Shown here: piece by piece, positions 1-9,599 of the stretch
Layout of the letters: every line of letters starts with the position of its first letter
How positions within the stretch are numbered: the stretch's first letter is position 1
From: Alicyclobacillus sp. ALC3
Lineage (GTDB): Bacteria > Bacillota > Bacilli > Alicyclobacillales > Alicyclobacillaceae
Assembly: GCF_028751195.1 (NCBI RefSeq)
Contig: NZ_CP066784.1
Coordinates: 620,001-684,000, forward strand
Direction of reading: 5' to 3'
Length of the DNA: 64,000 nt
Made by a program: the position numbers and the translations under genes
Notes under the pieces: model-generated
The model's database searches: none
Told to the model about the DNA's origin: nothing
What the model saw: only the letters and a program-made list of their open reading frames with translations

Positions 1-187
1 TCGGCTGACTGAGGTCTGCAACGATAGGTAAGACTGAGAAGTCTTTCAGTTCTTCTCGTAGAGACTGCAAGCGACTTCCATCACGACCCGTGGCTACTAC
101 GTTGTCGCCTTTCCTGGCAAAGGCCAATGCAATGACCCGTCCAATTCCTCGAGTAGCCCCTGTGACAATGACTGTTTTGGGCTCCAT
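1..187 (-). CDS. Short-chain dehydrogenase/reductase (SDR), N-terminal part, cut by window edge
   Basis: Only about 62 N-terminal residues are inside the window. They read as the start of a Rossmann-fold SDR: the nucleotide-binding motif TGATRGIG occurs about ten residues in, followed by FARKGDNVVATGRD, where the Arg after beta-2 suggests NADP(H). The ATG at 185-187 follows a GAGGGGG ribosome site. It lies 23 bases downstream of the hydroxyacyl-CoA-dehydrogenase-type gene on the same strand and is probably the last visible gene of the LacI-controlled operon. The substrate cannot be inferred, and the catalytic YxxxK lies outside the window. Confidence 0.85.
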   Translation of the reverse strand, partial: MEPKTVIVTGATRGIGRVIALAFARKGDNVVATGRDGSRLQSLREELKDFSVLPIVADLSQP

Positions 188-210
188 GGCCGCCCCCTCG
201 TCCGAGACCG

Positions 211-1173
211 TCAGTTTTCCGGCTCAATGTCGGAGACATCCGGTCCCAATTTGTACTGTTGTCTATGCGACATGATCTTCTTGTCCCTCCACTCCCTACG
301 CAACTCCATTGACTTTGCTGGAAGCAATGCCCTCCTCTCTCGTTCTAACGTGGTTAGCAGTTCGTCTGAGAACGGTGACTCACAAATGGATTCACCAGCG
401 ATCTTGTACATGTCTGTAAATCTGGTCAGGTAATCTCGAATTCCTTCGGGCGCGTTCAGGTCGATGGTCTCAAACGGACCCATAAAAGCCCAACGATAGG
501 CCAAACCGTCCTTCACAGCCAAGTCCACTTCCTCAACGGACGCAACACCACTTCTGACCAGTGATATAGCCTCGTTGACCAGCGCCACCTGGAGGCGATT
601 GAGCACGAAACCTGCAATCTCTTTTCGAAGCAAGATTGGAGTCTGTCCAATTTCCTTCATGAGTCGCATGGCTTCCACAACAACCTCTTCCTTCGTCCAA
701 GGAGAGGGAACCACCTCGACGAATGGAATGAGATAGGGCGGATTAACTGGATGACACACTAAACAGCGGTCGTTGAAATCTACGTCTTTGTACAATTGTG
801 AAGGTAGAAGAGCGGACGTACTGCTTGCAACGATCGCGTTGGCCGGCAGGTCTCTGGAAACCTGACGCATCAACTCCTGCTTGACTGATAACCTTTCCGC
901 GACACATTCCTGCACATACGCAGCACCGTGTAGTGCGTCTCCCAGCACGTTTGTGGTCACAATTCGGTTGACTAACTCTGCACCTTGAGACGCTGTCAGC
1001 AATCCGCTTGCGGCCAGCGATTCAACATTTGATTGGATTTCGTTCGAGGCACTTGTAAGTGCCGACTCCACAACGTCATATAGACGTACTTGGTACCCAG
1101 CTCTGGCAAAGGCGATAGCCCAACCACGGCCAACCAATCCTGCTCCCAATATGGAAATCATTCGGCGCACCAC
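211..1173 (-). CDS. 3-hydroxyacyl-CoA dehydrogenase family protein (lambda-crystallin / L-gulonate dehydrogenase-like)
   Basis: A 320-residue NAD-dependent dehydrogenase. The N-terminal Rossmann motif GAGLVGRGWA is followed by an acidic beta-2 end (LYD), typical of NAD users. SSTSALLPS and CHPVNPPYLIP carry the catalytic Ser and His of the 3HCDH family, and a C-terminal helical domain follows. Length and motif spacing resemble the single-domain lambda-crystallin, carnitine 3-dehydrogenase and L-gulonate 3-dehydrogenase group better than fatty-acid beta-oxidation FadB. It is distal in the catabolic operon, so it probably oxidises a secondary alcohol formed from the operon's substrate. The GTG start at 1173 follows GGGAG at good spacing. 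An internal ATG at 1161 is the alternative. Confidence 0.85.
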   Translation of the reverse strand: MVRRMISILGAGLVGRGWAIAFARAGYQVRLYDVVESALTSASNEIQSNVESLAASGLLTASQGAELVNRIVTTNVLGDALHGAAYVQECVAERLSVKQELMRQVSRDLPANAIVASSTSALLPSQLYKDVDFNDRCLVCHPVNPPYLIPFVEVVPSPWTKEEVVVEAMRLMKEIGQTPILLRKEIAGFVLNRLQVALVNEAISLVRSGVASVEEVDLAVKDGLAYRWAFMGPFETIDLNAPEGIRDYLTRFTDMYKIAGESICESPFSDELLTTLERERRALLPAKSMELRREWRDKKIMSHRQQYKLGPDVSDIEPEN

Positions 1174-1255
1174 ACCTCTCCCTGCTCTAAAGAATCAGTG
1201 GCTGACCAACCCTTCCGTAACAGCAAGGATGGCGTGTCTACTGTAGTCGAGTCTC

Positions 1256-2266
1256 TTACTCAACAGGATTCAAACCCTTCACTGAAGCCCGGACTACAAG
1301 TTCGCCGGGGATAAGAGATAAGGTCGGCGCCATTGGTTTTGACTGGGCGTTGGTAAGCAACTTCACTACACACTCTCGAATCATGGCATCCACAGGTTGT
1401 CGAATCGTAGTGAGAGAATATGCCGCCCAACTTGCTGCCTCGATGTCATCAAATCCGATCACTGACACATCATTTGGCACATCGAGGTTCAATGACCTAG
1501 CCGCATCAATGGTAGCCAGTGCCATGATGTCGTTTGCACAAAAGACTGCATCCGGCGCAATTTCTGAACCAAATAAACGCAAAGCTGCGCGGTATGCCTC
1601 TACGTACGAATAGTCACCATAAACGATGACTGGTATGTCTAGACCCTCAGCAACGATCCGTTTCTCAAATCCATACAGTCGGTCGGTACTCGTGGACGTG
1701 TTTTTCTTGCCGGCCATAAACGCGAGTCGAATATGCCTAGTACGGATGAGGACCTCGGCAGCCGCTTCACCACCCTGTTGATTATCACAGGTGACAGTGT
1801 TGCACGTCGTGCGGTCTAGTCTACGATTGAAAAGTACTACCGGAATGTCTTGCTCTCGCAACATCTCCACAATATCCGACGATAACTCCGCCGCCGTCAC
1901 GATGACACCTTCCACCTTGTACTCTAGCAACGGCGTGATATCGTCTTCAGAAATCTCGCTGTCCCGCGCATTAATATAGAGCACAGAATAGCCTTCGTTC
2001 CTCAGTGCGGTCGCAAACTTTTCAACCACCTCTGGATAGAACGGATTTTTGATATCTGACGTAACGAGACCAACAATTCTCGACTTACCAGTAATGAGCC
2101 CACGCGCAATCACATTAGGTTGATAACTCATTTGCCTTGCAGCTTCTAGAATTACTTTGCGGGTCTTCGAAGACACCAACTCAGGGTTACTCAGGGCCCT
2201 TGACACTGTTGATTGGGAGAACCCGGTTAGTCTAGCGATATCTGTGGCAGTTACGTTTGGTTTCAA
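1256..2266 (-). CDS. LacI-family transcriptional repressor
   Basis: A classic LacI/GalR protein. The N-terminal helix-turn-helix (TATDIARLTGFSQSTVSRAL) and hinge (SYQPNVIARGL) are followed by a periplasmic-binding-protein-like effector domain with IVGLVTSDIKNPFY and the C-terminal VIGFDDIEAA segment. I chose the TTG at 2266 because GAGGGAG lies just upstream and residue 1 then sits immediately before the HTH. An upstream in-frame extension to 2302 has no comparable site. The gene lies inside the operon between the HisD-like and 3HCDH-like genes. Its likely operator is the 22-bp palindrome at 12477-12498, which has the central CG of LacI-family sites. The effector is probably the pathway substrate or an intermediate. 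Confidence 0.93.
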   Translation of the reverse strand: MKPNVTATDIARLTGFSQSTVSRALSNPELVSSKTRKVILEAARQMSYQPNVIARGLITGKSRIVGLVTSDIKNPFYPEVVEKFATALRNEGYSVLYINARDSEISEDDITPLLEYKVEGVIVTAAELSSDIVEMLREQDIPVVLFNRRLDRTTCNTVTCDNQQGGEAAAEVLIRTRHIRLAFMAGKKNTSTSTDRLYGFEKRIVAEGLDIPVIVYGDYSYVEAYRAALRLFGSEIAPDAVFCANDIMALATIDAARSLNLDVPNDVSVIGFDDIEAASWAAYSLTTIRQPVDAMIRECVVKLLTNAQSKPMAPTLSLIPGELVVRASVKGLNPVE

Positions 2267-2307
2267 ATGGCTCCCTCTTTCACGGCCTGTTCCGGTCAGC
2301 ACGGATC

Positions 2308-3603
2308 CTATGAATGAAGCGGCCTCTCTTGACCTCCAAAACGGTTTAGTCTGATGATTGCCTGTGCCCGATGACCAGAAAAACCCTCGAGTTCACAAAG
2401 ACGCTCAGCGTACTCACCGATCTGCACGCTGGCTTCGGGGGTACACCTTTGATATGTGCATGTCTTAATGAATTTACCAACCCACAATCCACCAGTGTAC
2501 CTTGCAGCTGCCTTCGTCGGGAGAGTGTGATTGGTTCCTATCACCTTGTCCCCGTATGCAACGTTGGTCTCAGGGCCTAAGAATAGTGCACCATAATTGT
2601 ACATGTAGTCCAGAAAATAACCAGGGTCCTCAGTTAGTACTTCGACATGCTCATAGGCCAACTCGTTGGCTACCTCAACGGCTTCCTCATAACTGTCCAC
2701 CAAAATGATCTGTCCATAATCCGCCCATGACATTGACGCGATTGGAGCAGAAGGCAGCGTTTGGAGCTGCCTCTCGATCTCTTCCAGGACAGTTCTTGCA
2801 AGCTCAGCGCTTGTCGTGATGAGCGCGCTCGGAGATGTCGGACTGTGTTCAGCTTGACCCAAAATATCACATGCCACCATTTCAGCATCCGCTGTATGGT
2901 CAGCAATAATCAATACTTCTGTGGGTCCTGCCAAGAGGTCGATGCCAACCCTGCCATACAACTGCCTCTTTGCCTCAGCCACGAATGCGTTGCCCGGACC
3001 GACTAACATATCGACCGGGCGAATCGTCCCCGCCCCTAGGGCCATCGCCGCCATTGCCTGAATTCCACCTAGCAGATAAATCTCGTCTGCTCCAGCCATG
3101 GCCATCGCACATATGGTGGCGTCCGGCATCTCACCCCTGCTCGGTGGAGTGCATGCCACAATCCTCTTCACTCCGGCAACGCGAGCCGTCACAATGCTCA
3201 TGTGGGCCGATGCCAACATGGGGTATCTGCCACCCGGAATATAACATCCCACACTTTCAACAGGGATGTTTTTATGCCCTAAGGTGATACCGGGCAAGGT
3301 CTCAACTTCCAATTCTTGAAGACAAGACAGTTGTTTCTCGGCAAATCCACGGATTTGGTCCTGAGCAAAGCGAATGTCTTGAATCGCCTGCTCTGAGACC
3401 CTAGAGAATGCCCCCTCAATCTCCTCATCTGAGAGACGGAACTGTGCTGGATTCCAGTTATCGAACTTTAGTGAAAGCTCCCTAATCGCTTCCTCCCCTC
3501 TTGTCTCCACATCAGCTAGAATACTTCTTACCTGGGCAGCTACATCCTCCTGTTGTTTTCGCAGATCGGACGCGTTCATACCCCGCTTGATATAAGTTCT
3601 CAT
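2308..3603 (-). CDS. HisD-like zinc alcohol dehydrogenase (sulfopropanediol 3-dehydrogenase / HpsN-type)
   Basis: A 431-residue member of the histidinol dehydrogenase family with [14 protein letters not shown], the zinc-ligand region GQAEHSPTS, and EHVEVL. Its sequence flavour is unlike biosynthetic His[37 protein letters not shown] and KTCTYQR match the HpsN-type group, known for four-electron oxidation of 2,3-dihydroxypropane-1-sulfonate to sulfolactate. No other histidine-biosynthesis gene is near. Inference: it oxidises a primary alcohol to a carboxylate on a pathway intermediate; the true substrate is unknown. The start is the ATG at 3603 with GAGG upstream. Confidence 0.85.
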   Translation of the reverse strand: MRTYIKRGMNASDLRKQQEDVAAQVRSILADVETRGEEAIRELSLKFDNWNPAQFRLSDEEIEGAFSRVSEQAIQDIRFAQDQIRGFAEKQLSCLQELEVETLPGITLGHKNIPVESVGCYIPGGRYPMLASAHMSIVTARVAGVKRIVACTPPSRGEMPDATICAMAMAGADEIYLLGGIQAMAAMALGAGTIRPVDMLVGPGNAFVAEAKRQLYGRVGIDLLAGPTEVLIIADHTADAEMVACDILGQAEHSPTSPSALITTSAELARTVLEEIERQLQTLPSAPIASMSWADYGQIILVDSYEEAVEVANELAYEHVEVLTEDPGYFLDYMYNYGALFLGPETNVAYGDKVIGTNHTLPTKAAARYTGGLWVGKFIKTCTYQRCTPEASVQIGEYAERLCELEGFSGHRAQAIIRLNRFGGQERPLHS

Positions 3604-3629
3604 AATCACCAATCCTCAGCATCAAGTGT

Positions 3630-4256
3630 CTACAGAATGTGTTCCAATAACTGGTGCGAAGTCATTAGATCGGCGTACTTTGCACCCAAGTCAAAGAGAC
3701 TATTCTCGTGCAACACCGGATCTCTATCTCCCACGCAGTCTGTCAATACCACAGGTCTAAAACCGTACTGTAAGGCATCCACAGTTGTAGCTCGCACACA
3801 TCCGCTCGTCGTGCAGCCAGTCACGACCACGGTGTCCACCCCTCTGCTCACGAGTATCGATGACAGAGATGTGCCGTAAAACGCACTTGCATACTTCTTG
3901 ACAATTAAAATGTCATCGTTGTTGCGCGGGATTCGGCTGTCTAGTTCGACGGCCGGTGTCCCTTGCACGAGTTCAGCCAACGAAGGGACTTTTGCAATCC
4001 AGTATCCCGCATCAGAATAGTCACTTTGATAAGCGGTAGTCGTGAAAATGACGGGTACATTTGCGGCAACCGACTTACTCAGAAGCTGCGACACATTCTC
4101 AACTGGGTGGTCTAAGTCCCCGCCGAGTTGATACGAAGCATCCGTGAAGGCGTTGATAAAATCGACCACGAGGATCGCACACTGCTTCCCCACTCCAATG
4201 GGTTCAGAAAAACCTCGTGCCCTATACATGTCCGCGATAGACTGAAAGCGGTTCAT
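3630..4256 (-). CDS. Isochorismatase-fold cysteine amidohydrolase (N-carbamoylsarcosine amidase / maleamate amidohydrolase-like)
   Basis: A 208-residue cysteine hydrolase with a complete catalytic triad: Asp32 in VVDFINAF, Lys120/121 in IVKKYASAFYGT and Cys153 in TTSGCVRAT. The N-terminal lead (YRARGFSEPIGVGKQ) is typical of N-carbamoylsarcosine amidohydrolase and NicF-type maleamate amidohydrolase. Such enzymes hydrolyse the open amide left after a hydantoin or imide ring has been opened, which fits its place 43 bases downstream of HyuB. Predicted role: release of ammonia from the HyuAB product. The ATG at 4256 follows GAGGAGG. The exact amide is unknown. Confidence 0.88.
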   Translation of the reverse strand: MNRFQSIADMYRARGFSEPIGVGKQCAILVVDFINAFTDASYQLGGDLDHPVENVSQLLSKSVAANVPVIFTTTAYQSDYSDAGYWIAKVPSLAELVQGTPAVELDSRIPRNNDDILIVKKYASAFYGTSLSSILVSRGVDTVVVTGCTTSGCVRATTVDALQYGFRPVVLTDCVGDRDPVLHENSLFDLGAKYADLMTSHQLLEHIL

Positions 4257-4299
4257 GACTTTACCTCCTCAAACCATGGAGTATTGATCTGCGGCAAGG

Positions 4300-6117
4300 T
4301 CAAACATACATTCCATCTGTGCTGTCCTGGACGCCGCGTTGTTTCCTGTATTCATCGACCAGTGGGCCAAAGTGAAAGGCTGGTACATTCCCACGTTCTG
4401 CCCGCATTTCCCTCCGGAGAAGTTCCGTCTCTTCCACATCTACTTCGAAACTGCTTGCATCCATCACGACACCGTAATCTTCCTTGGCAGAATCCATGGA
4501 GACGATGCCGGCAATGACGTCAAAGCGGACTCGGTCCGCTGGGCGGTCAAGCGGGTCTCCCCATCCCCCAGCACCAGCAGTACGATAGACCAGTTGGTCT
4601 CCGGCGCTTACACGAACAAAATCCTTCTTGGACTCTAAAGACTCCTCGGTCCCATCATGCCGAACCAGTGTTTTCGATGACAGACCCCCGCATTTTCCAC
4701 CAAAGATGCCCCACGGGTGGGAAACTGCGCGATCATCATTGATCGACACCTCTCCATCAGACAAGAATGTATAAACCTTCTCTATGCCCGCACCCCCACG
4801 GTGTTTCCCTGGGCCAGCAGTGTCCAAAGCGGTATCATATTTATCCACTCGAACCGGATAATAGCACTCGTTGTACTCCGCCGGTGTAGCCGTAAAGAGT
4901 GGCCACCAAGAGTGGCCATCCAGGCCATCACCGATCGGTCGTCCCGGAACCCCACCGTAGAGTAATTCCACCATTTGAAAGTATCTGCCTTCGGGGTCGT
5001 TCCCACTGTAGACAAAGTAGGGACTAGTTCCGTAGCCTGCGGCCATGGCCAGCTGTGGATTATTAATCCCTAATGCTCCGCTAATCACGTCGAACAATCT
5101 CGTATGCGTATTCAGTCGATTCCCAACCGCAGCTGGAAACTTTGGATTCAGAAGAGACCCTTCGGGGAGAACGACTTCAAACAGGTCGTAAAACCCATCG
5201 TTGAAAAGTATCTGTGGGTCGTACGCCATAATCATGTAGACGCCAATGAATAGTTTCGCCAATCCCTCATTGATGTGAAAGTTGATTGGGCCGAGTGCCT
5301 GTCCATCGGTGCCGGTGAAGTCAAAGAACGCCTTTTCACCTTCGCGCCAAATCGTCAGTTTCATCACGAACGGGCCATTGCCCAGGCCGTCGTCGTCCAC
5401 GAAGTCGACAAACGATATCTTATTTTCCGGAATCATCTTGACAATGAGTTGCTTCATTGCATTTCGGGTTCTTTCAAGAAGCGAATCCAACGCGCTCAAA
5501 TATCGTTCCTGACCGAACCGTTCACATAACTCAACAACTCGCTTTTCGGCCGTCCGACAACCGGCGATGAGCGCCATCAGGTCAGTCTCATTCATCTCCG
5601 GTGTACGAGTGTTGTTTAGAATGACGTCGAGGGCAGTGCGGTTCAGTTTACCACCCTCGTAGATTTTCACAGGTGGAATCTTAATGCCTTCACCAAAAAT
5701 GGTGCGTGCGGCCGCAGGTTGAGACCCAGGCACCGGCCCGCCAACGTCCATCATGTGTCCAAACATAGACGTGTATCCTACCAAATCCCCGTGGAAATAC
5801 ACCGGTATAATCACGAGCCAGTCATTCACGTGGGATATGGAGCCCGCGCAGAGGTAGGGATCTGACAGCAGAACCACATCGCCTGGGAGTATGCCGTCCT
5901 TAAAATACTCCACAATTGACGGAATGTGCGAACCAAACTGCCCAACGACCATCCTGCCAAATCGGTCACAAATCATCGGGAACTCATCGTGTTGCTCACG
6001 TACAATAGGTGACATTGCGGCCCTATAGAGAACAGCATCCATTTCAAATCGCGCATTTTTAAGCGCATTTTCGATGATGTCCAGTGTAATTGTGTCTAAA
6101 GGTGCATGAGTTGTCAT
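4300..6117 (-). CDS. hyuB: Hydantoinase B / oxoprolinase-family subunit (HyuB), cluster 1
   Basis: A 605-residue HyuB family protein. It opens with the family signature LDIIENALKNARFEMDAVLYRAAMSPIVREQHDEF, here shortened to its key parts: DxIENAL, the LYRAA block and the acidic QHDEFP segment. Later come VVLSDPYLCAGSISHVNDW, HMMDVGGPVPGS, and a glycine-rich C-terminal block with GPGKHRGGAG and GAGGWGDP. HyuB pairs with HyuA for hydrolysis of cyclic amides or imides (hydantoins, 5-oxoproline, caprolactam), usually driven by ATP on HyuA. It starts 8 bases after hyuA ends. At 605 residues it is longer than the cluster 2 copy (547) and clearly divergent from it. Confidence 0.92.
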   Translation of the reverse strand: MTTHAPLDTITLDIIENALKNARFEMDAVLYRAAMSPIVREQHDEFPMICDRFGRMVVGQFGSHIPSIVEYFKDGILPGDVVLLSDPYLCAGSISHVNDWLVIIPVYFHGDLVGYTSMFGHMMDVGGPVPGSQPAAARTIFGEGIKIPPVKIYEGGKLNRTALDVILNNTRTPEMNETDLMALIAGCRTAEKRVVELCERFGQERYLSALDSLLERTRNAMKQLIVKMIPENKISFVDFVDDDGLGNGPFVMKLTIWREGEKAFFDFTGTDGQALGPINFHINEGLAKLFIGVYMIMAYDPQILFNDGFYDLFEVVLPEGSLLNPKFPAAVGNRLNTHTRLFDVISGALGINNPQLAMAAGYGTSPYFVYSGNDPEGRYFQMVELLYGGVPGRPIGDGLDGHSWWPLFTATPAEYNECYYPVRVDKYDTALDTAGPGKHRGGAGIEKVYTFLSDGEVSINDDRAVSHPWGIFGGKCGGLSSKTLVRHDGTEESLESKKDFVRVSAGDQLVYRTAGAGGWGDPLDRPADRVRFDVIAGIVSMDSAKEDYGVVMDASSFEVDVEETELLRREMRAERGNVPAFHFGPLVDEYRKQRGVQDSTDGMYV

Positions 6118-6125
6118 ATGATTGA

Positions 6126-8174
6126 TTACCCCCTTGGTTGAATCACGATATTTAAATACTCGTCAACGGAAGCAATGTGTTCCGGCAAAACCACCGTCGT
6201 GGTGTCGTATTGCGTTACGATTGCCGGCCCATCAATCTTGTCACCAGGTTGCAACAAAGACCGCCGATAGATAGGGGTGGACATGAATTCTCCATCGAAG
6301 TAAACTTCTTGTGTCTTTGCAATCGCTCGAGAGGCGTTGCCATCCCCGAACTCCAACTGCCTGACTGCAGGCTCTTCGACTCTCCCAACGCCAATCGCCC
6401 GCATATTCACCAATTCCAAGGCGACGCTCATCCGAAAATTGTAAAGGCGCTCGTGAGCCTCGTGAAATTCGTTCGCGATGGTATCAAATCCGTTCGCCTC
6501 TAGGTCACTCAGACTGACCTGCATAGGTAACTCAAACCCTTGCCGGTAATAGCGCAAGTCAACCTGATACTCGATGGTGCGGTCCGCCTCAGGCACTCCC
6601 TCCGATTCCAACCAGTTCATAGCGTCGTCACCGAGAGTCCGTAGTTCGCCAATGATGTCCGCGGGAGTTGTAGCATCAAGTGTGGAGATGAATGTCTTCG
6701 AGAACTCATTCTTGTGGTTCGATACATTGAATCCAAGAGCAGACAGCACACCTGGCTCAGGGGGAATAATGACGGGAAAGGCACCGCTCAAACGACCGAG
6801 TGCATTCGCATGCAGTGGACCCGCTCCTCCAAAGCCAATCAGAGCGAAGTCTCTGGGGTCATAACCCCGCTCAACTGAAACCACCCGAATCGCGCCGAAC
6901 ATATTCTCATTGACAATGTCGATAATTCCTTGCGCGGCCTCGTAGAGGTCCTTACCGAGGTGGTCCGCGATGCTCTGTACGGCACGCTTTGCCGCCTCGA
7001 GGTCAAGATGCATGCCTCCGTCTAGCAACTCAACGGGAAGTCTTCCTAAAACAATGTTCGCATCGCTGACTGTTGGTTCTGTACCTCCCCGTCCGTAGCA
7101 TGCAGGGCCAGGTAACGCGCCTGCACTTTGAGGTCCGACACGCAACGCACCTGTAATTGCCGGAACGTGTGCGATTGAACCCCCTCCGGCCCCGATCGAT
7201 ACAACATCAACTGCGGGAGCCTTTACAGGGAAGAATCCAACCTGCGTGCTTCGGGTGATAGACGGTTGCCCAATAATGGTCGCCACATCTGTCGACGTCC
7301 CGCCCATATCGAACGTGATCAGGTTTCTATGTCCGCTTAGTCGGCCAATGAAGGCAGCTGCAGCCACACCCCCTGATGGTCCTGAAAGCATCGTGTGCAC
7401 AGGTTGATCTGCAGCGGCTTGTACGCTCATGAGACCACCATCGGAGCGGACGATACTGAGCCTGGATTCCATCCCTGCATCCTTAATTCTCTTCTCGAAA
7501 TTCGCAAGGTATCGTTGCATCTTCGGTTTCACGTACGAGTTCATCACTGTTGTCAGCGTACGCTCGTATTCCTTGAACTCCGAAAGAATCTCAGACGACA
7601 CGGAAATGGGGAGCTCTGGATACAAGACACGTGCAATGTCCTTTACCATCTTCTCGTGACTCGAGTTCACATAGGAGTTTACGAGACATACAGTAAGGGA
7701 CTCCGCTCCACGCTCCACCAAGCTGCGAATTTGTCTAACGACATCATCCGTATTCAGAGGCACAACAACGTCCCCATGTGAATCGATCCGCTCTGCCACG
7801 CCTACCGTCAAATCCAGCGGCGCAAGTGGGTCAGGCTTCTCGTAGATCATCCATCCGAAGAGCGGACCAGGGGTCCAGGAACGCGCGAGGTGTAGCGTCT
7901 TCTCGAAGCCTTTCGTCACAAGCAACCCAACTCGCGCGCCATCACCCTCCAAAGCGGCGTTGGTTGCAACTGTCGTGCCGTGCAGAATTTGTTCAAGTTC
8001 TGAGACGTTGATACCCGCCAGTTTACACGCCTCAAAAATCCCGTTTAGCACACCCTCAGACTGGTCATGCGGAGTGGAAGGAGTCTTAATCGGCATCATT
8101 CTGCCGCTTGAATCATCAATTAGAAGTACATCTGTAAAAGTTCCACCGACATCAATGCCCATACGATATGTCAT
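6126..8174 (-). CDS. hyuA: Hydantoinase A / oxoprolinase-family ATPase subunit (HyuA), cluster 1
   Basis: A 682-residue HyuA protein. The N-terminus MGIDVGGTFTDVLLID is the first nucleotide-binding segment of the ASKHA-type fold. HGTTVATNAALEGDG follows near residue 65, then TFDMGGTSTDVA and GAGGGSIAHV, with GFGGAGPLHANALGR near residue 470. These are the recognised blocks of hydantoinase A and 5-oxoprolinase, which phosphorylate the ring carbonyl before hydrolysis. A good GGAGG lies upstream of the ATG at 8174. Order here is hyuA then hyuB; cluster 2 has the reverse. Substrate inference: a five-membered cyclic imide or lactam, given the amidase, hydratase and lyase genes around it. Confidence 0.93.
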   Translation of the reverse strand: MTYRMGIDVGGTFTDVLLIDDSSGRMMPIKTPSTPHDQSEGVLNGIFEACKLAGINVSELEQILHGTTVATNAALEGDGARVGLLVTKGFEKTLHLARSWTPGPLFGWMIYEKPDPLAPLDLTVGVAERIDSHGDVVVPLNTDDVVRQIRSLVERGAESLTVCLVNSYVNSSHEKMVKDIARVLYPELPISVSSEILSEFKEYERTLTTVMNSYVKPKMQRYLANFEKRIKDAGMESRLSIVRSDGGLMSVQAAADQPVHTMLSGPSGGVAAAAFIGRLSGHRNLITFDMGGTSTDVATIIGQPSITRSTQVGFFPVKAPAVDVVSIGAGGGSIAHVPAITGALRVGPQSAGALPGPACYGRGGTEPTVSDANIVLGRLPVELLDGGMHLDLEAAKRAVQSIADHLGKDLYEAAQGIIDIVNENMFGAIRVVSVERGYDPRDFALIGFGGAGPLHANALGRLSGAFPVIIPPEPGVLSALGFNVSNHKNEFSKTFISTLDATTPADIIGELRTLGDDAMNWLESEGVPEADRTIEYQVDLRYYRQGFELPMQVSLSDLEANGFDTIANEFHEAHERLYNFRMSVALELVNMRAIGVGRVEEPAVRQLEFGDGNASRAIAKTQEVYFDGEFMSTPIYRRSLLQPGDKIDGPAIVTQYDTTTVVLPEHIASVDEYLNIVIQPRG

Positions 8175-8199
8175 AATTATCCTCCTATGCTAAAACCCT

Positions 8200-9060
8200 T
8201 CACAAGGACTTGGAAAAATTATTGTATTCGTCCAATTTCACAAACTCGAGAATCTCTTTGAAAGTATAGAATCTATCGTTTGAAAAATTCGAACTGCCCG
8301 TCCTTTTCAATTCAGCAAGTGCGTACTCCATCGCTTTCATTCCAGTTAACAGAGCCGTAATCGGCCAAATGACGAATCGAAAACCCAGTTGTCTAAGTTC
8401 GGCATTGGTCAGAACCGGTGTCTTCCCTGTCTCGGTCATGTTTACCATGAGAATGGAATCTTCCAATTCTCTGCCTATCGTCTCAAGTTCAGCCATCGAC
8501 TGTGGAGCGTCTATAAACAGAATATCGGCACCCGCGTCCGCAAACATTTTCGCTCGTTCTACAGCTTCGTTCAGGTCATAAACTGCACGGGCGTCGGTTC
8601 GCGCGATGATCATAGTGTCAGACTGCCGTGCCCGTACTGCGGCTCGGATTTTTCTCACTGCGTCTTCCCTTGACACAACTTCCTTGTTCTCCATATGGCC
8701 ACATTTCTTGGGCGTAACCTGATCTTCAAGCTGCAACGCTGCCACACCAGCACGCTCGTACATTTGTACTGTTCGCACCGTATTTAACTCGTTACCATAT
8801 CCCGTATCAGCGTCCGCTATCACAGGGACAGACACAGTGCTAACCATATTTGCCAAGTGGTCAACCATCTCTGTTTGCGTGATCAACCCGAGATCCGGTC
8901 TGCCAATCCGAGAGGCGGAGACGCCAAATCCTGTCATATATACAGCATCGAACCCTTGCTTTTCAACCATGAGCGCAGATACACAGTCGTACGCTCCAGG
9001 CGCAACAACGATATCAGTCTCTTCAAACATTTTTCTTAGTACTGAAGCCTGTGTCACCAC
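8200..9060 (-). CDS. Isocitrate lyase/PEP mutase-family C-C lyase (2,3-dimethylmalate lyase / methylisocitrate lyase-like), cluster 1
   Basis: A 286-residue TIM-barrel lyase. VAPGAYDCVSALMVE opens the family fold, ADADTGYGN carries the metal ligands, QLEDQ follows, and KKCGH holds the catalytic loop cysteine. Retention of that Cys marks a C-C lyase rather than a phosphonate mutase. Relatives cleave 2-methylisocitrate, oxaloacetate or 2,3-dimethylmalate. In Eubacterium barkeri nicotinate fermentation a family member works directly after a LeuCD-like dimethylmaleate hydratase, which is the arrangement here. I chose the GTG at 9060 because GGGGG precedes it; a TTG at 9078 overlaps the stop of the upstream gene but has no ribosome site. 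Probable products are a 2-oxoacid and a carboxylate. Confidence 0.88.
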   Translation of the reverse strand: MVTQASVLRKMFEETDIVVAPGAYDCVSALMVEKQGFDAVYMTGFGVSASRIGRPDLGLITQTEMVDHLANMVSTVSVPVIADADTGYGNELNTVRTVQMYERAGVAALQLEDQVTPKKCGHMENKEVVSREDAVRKIRAAVRARQSDTMIIARTDARAVYDLNEAVERAKMFADAGADILFIDAPQSMAELETIGRELEDSILMVNMTETGKTPVLTNAELRQLGFRFVIWPITALLTGMKAMEYALAELKRTGSSNFSNDRFYTFKEILEFVKLDEYNNFSKSL

Positions 9061-9074
9061 TTTGTTCCCCCATT

Positions 9075-9584
9075 TCAAGTTGTCTGTTGCCGAGAAGTCA
9101 ACGCAGCGTGATATGCCTCCAACCCTCCATGCTCAAGTATCTCTTTTATAAAATCCGGAAGGGGTGCAATACTCTCGCTTTTGCCCCGCTCCGGCAAACT
9201 CACCATCCCAGTATCCAAATCAAACGCGACCTGGTCACCATCAGTTGCCTCTCCGGCTACTTCGTGACTCTCAATAAGTGGAAGACCGACATTTATCGCA
9301 TTTCTGTAGAAAATCCGTGCAAATGATTGGGCCACCACGCACGATACGCCACAAGCCTTCAGTGCCATAGGCGCGTGTTCTCTGGAACTTCCACAACCAA
9401 AGTTCCGTCCGGCCACAAGTACGTCGCCGACCGAGATACGGCTGTGGAAGTTGTCAATCACGCCTTCCAAGCAATGCGCTGCTAACACGCTTTCATCTAC
9501 TGTGTTGAGGTATTCGCCACTGATAATCAAGTCTGTGTCAACGTTGTCTCCCAGTCGCCACACTCTCCCAGTTCCGTTCATCAT
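9075..9584 (-). CDS. Aconitase-like hydro-lyase small subunit (LeuD-like), cluster 1
   Basis: A 169-residue swivel-domain subunit. RVWRLGDNVDTDLI is the family N-terminus, and GRNFGCGSSREHAPMALK is the substrate-recognition loop of LeuD/DmdB proteins, with FYRNAINVGLPLIE following. It pairs with the large subunit encoded 15 bases upstream. No leuA or leuB is nearby and the neighbours are catabolic, so I read it as a dialkylmaleate or maleate-type hydratase subunit instead of leucine biosynthesis. GGAGGAG precedes two consecutive ATG codons; the first is used here. Its stop falls just beyond the start region of the lyase gene, a sign of tight coupling. Confidence 0.9.
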   Translation of the reverse strand: MMNGTGRVWRLGDNVDTDLIISGEYLNTVDESVLAAHCLEGVIDNFHSRISVGDVLVAGRNFGCGSSREHAPMALKACGVSCVVAQSFARIFYRNAINVGLPLIESHEVAGEATDGDQVAFDLDTGMVSLPERGKSESIAPLPDFIKEILEHGGLEAYHAALTSRQQTT

Positions 9585-9599
9585 CTGGGTCTCCTCCGT

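Noticed and set aside
2308..3603. HisD-like gene as histidine biosynthesis
   Set aside because: No other his gene is near, and the motif text matches the HpsN-type group.
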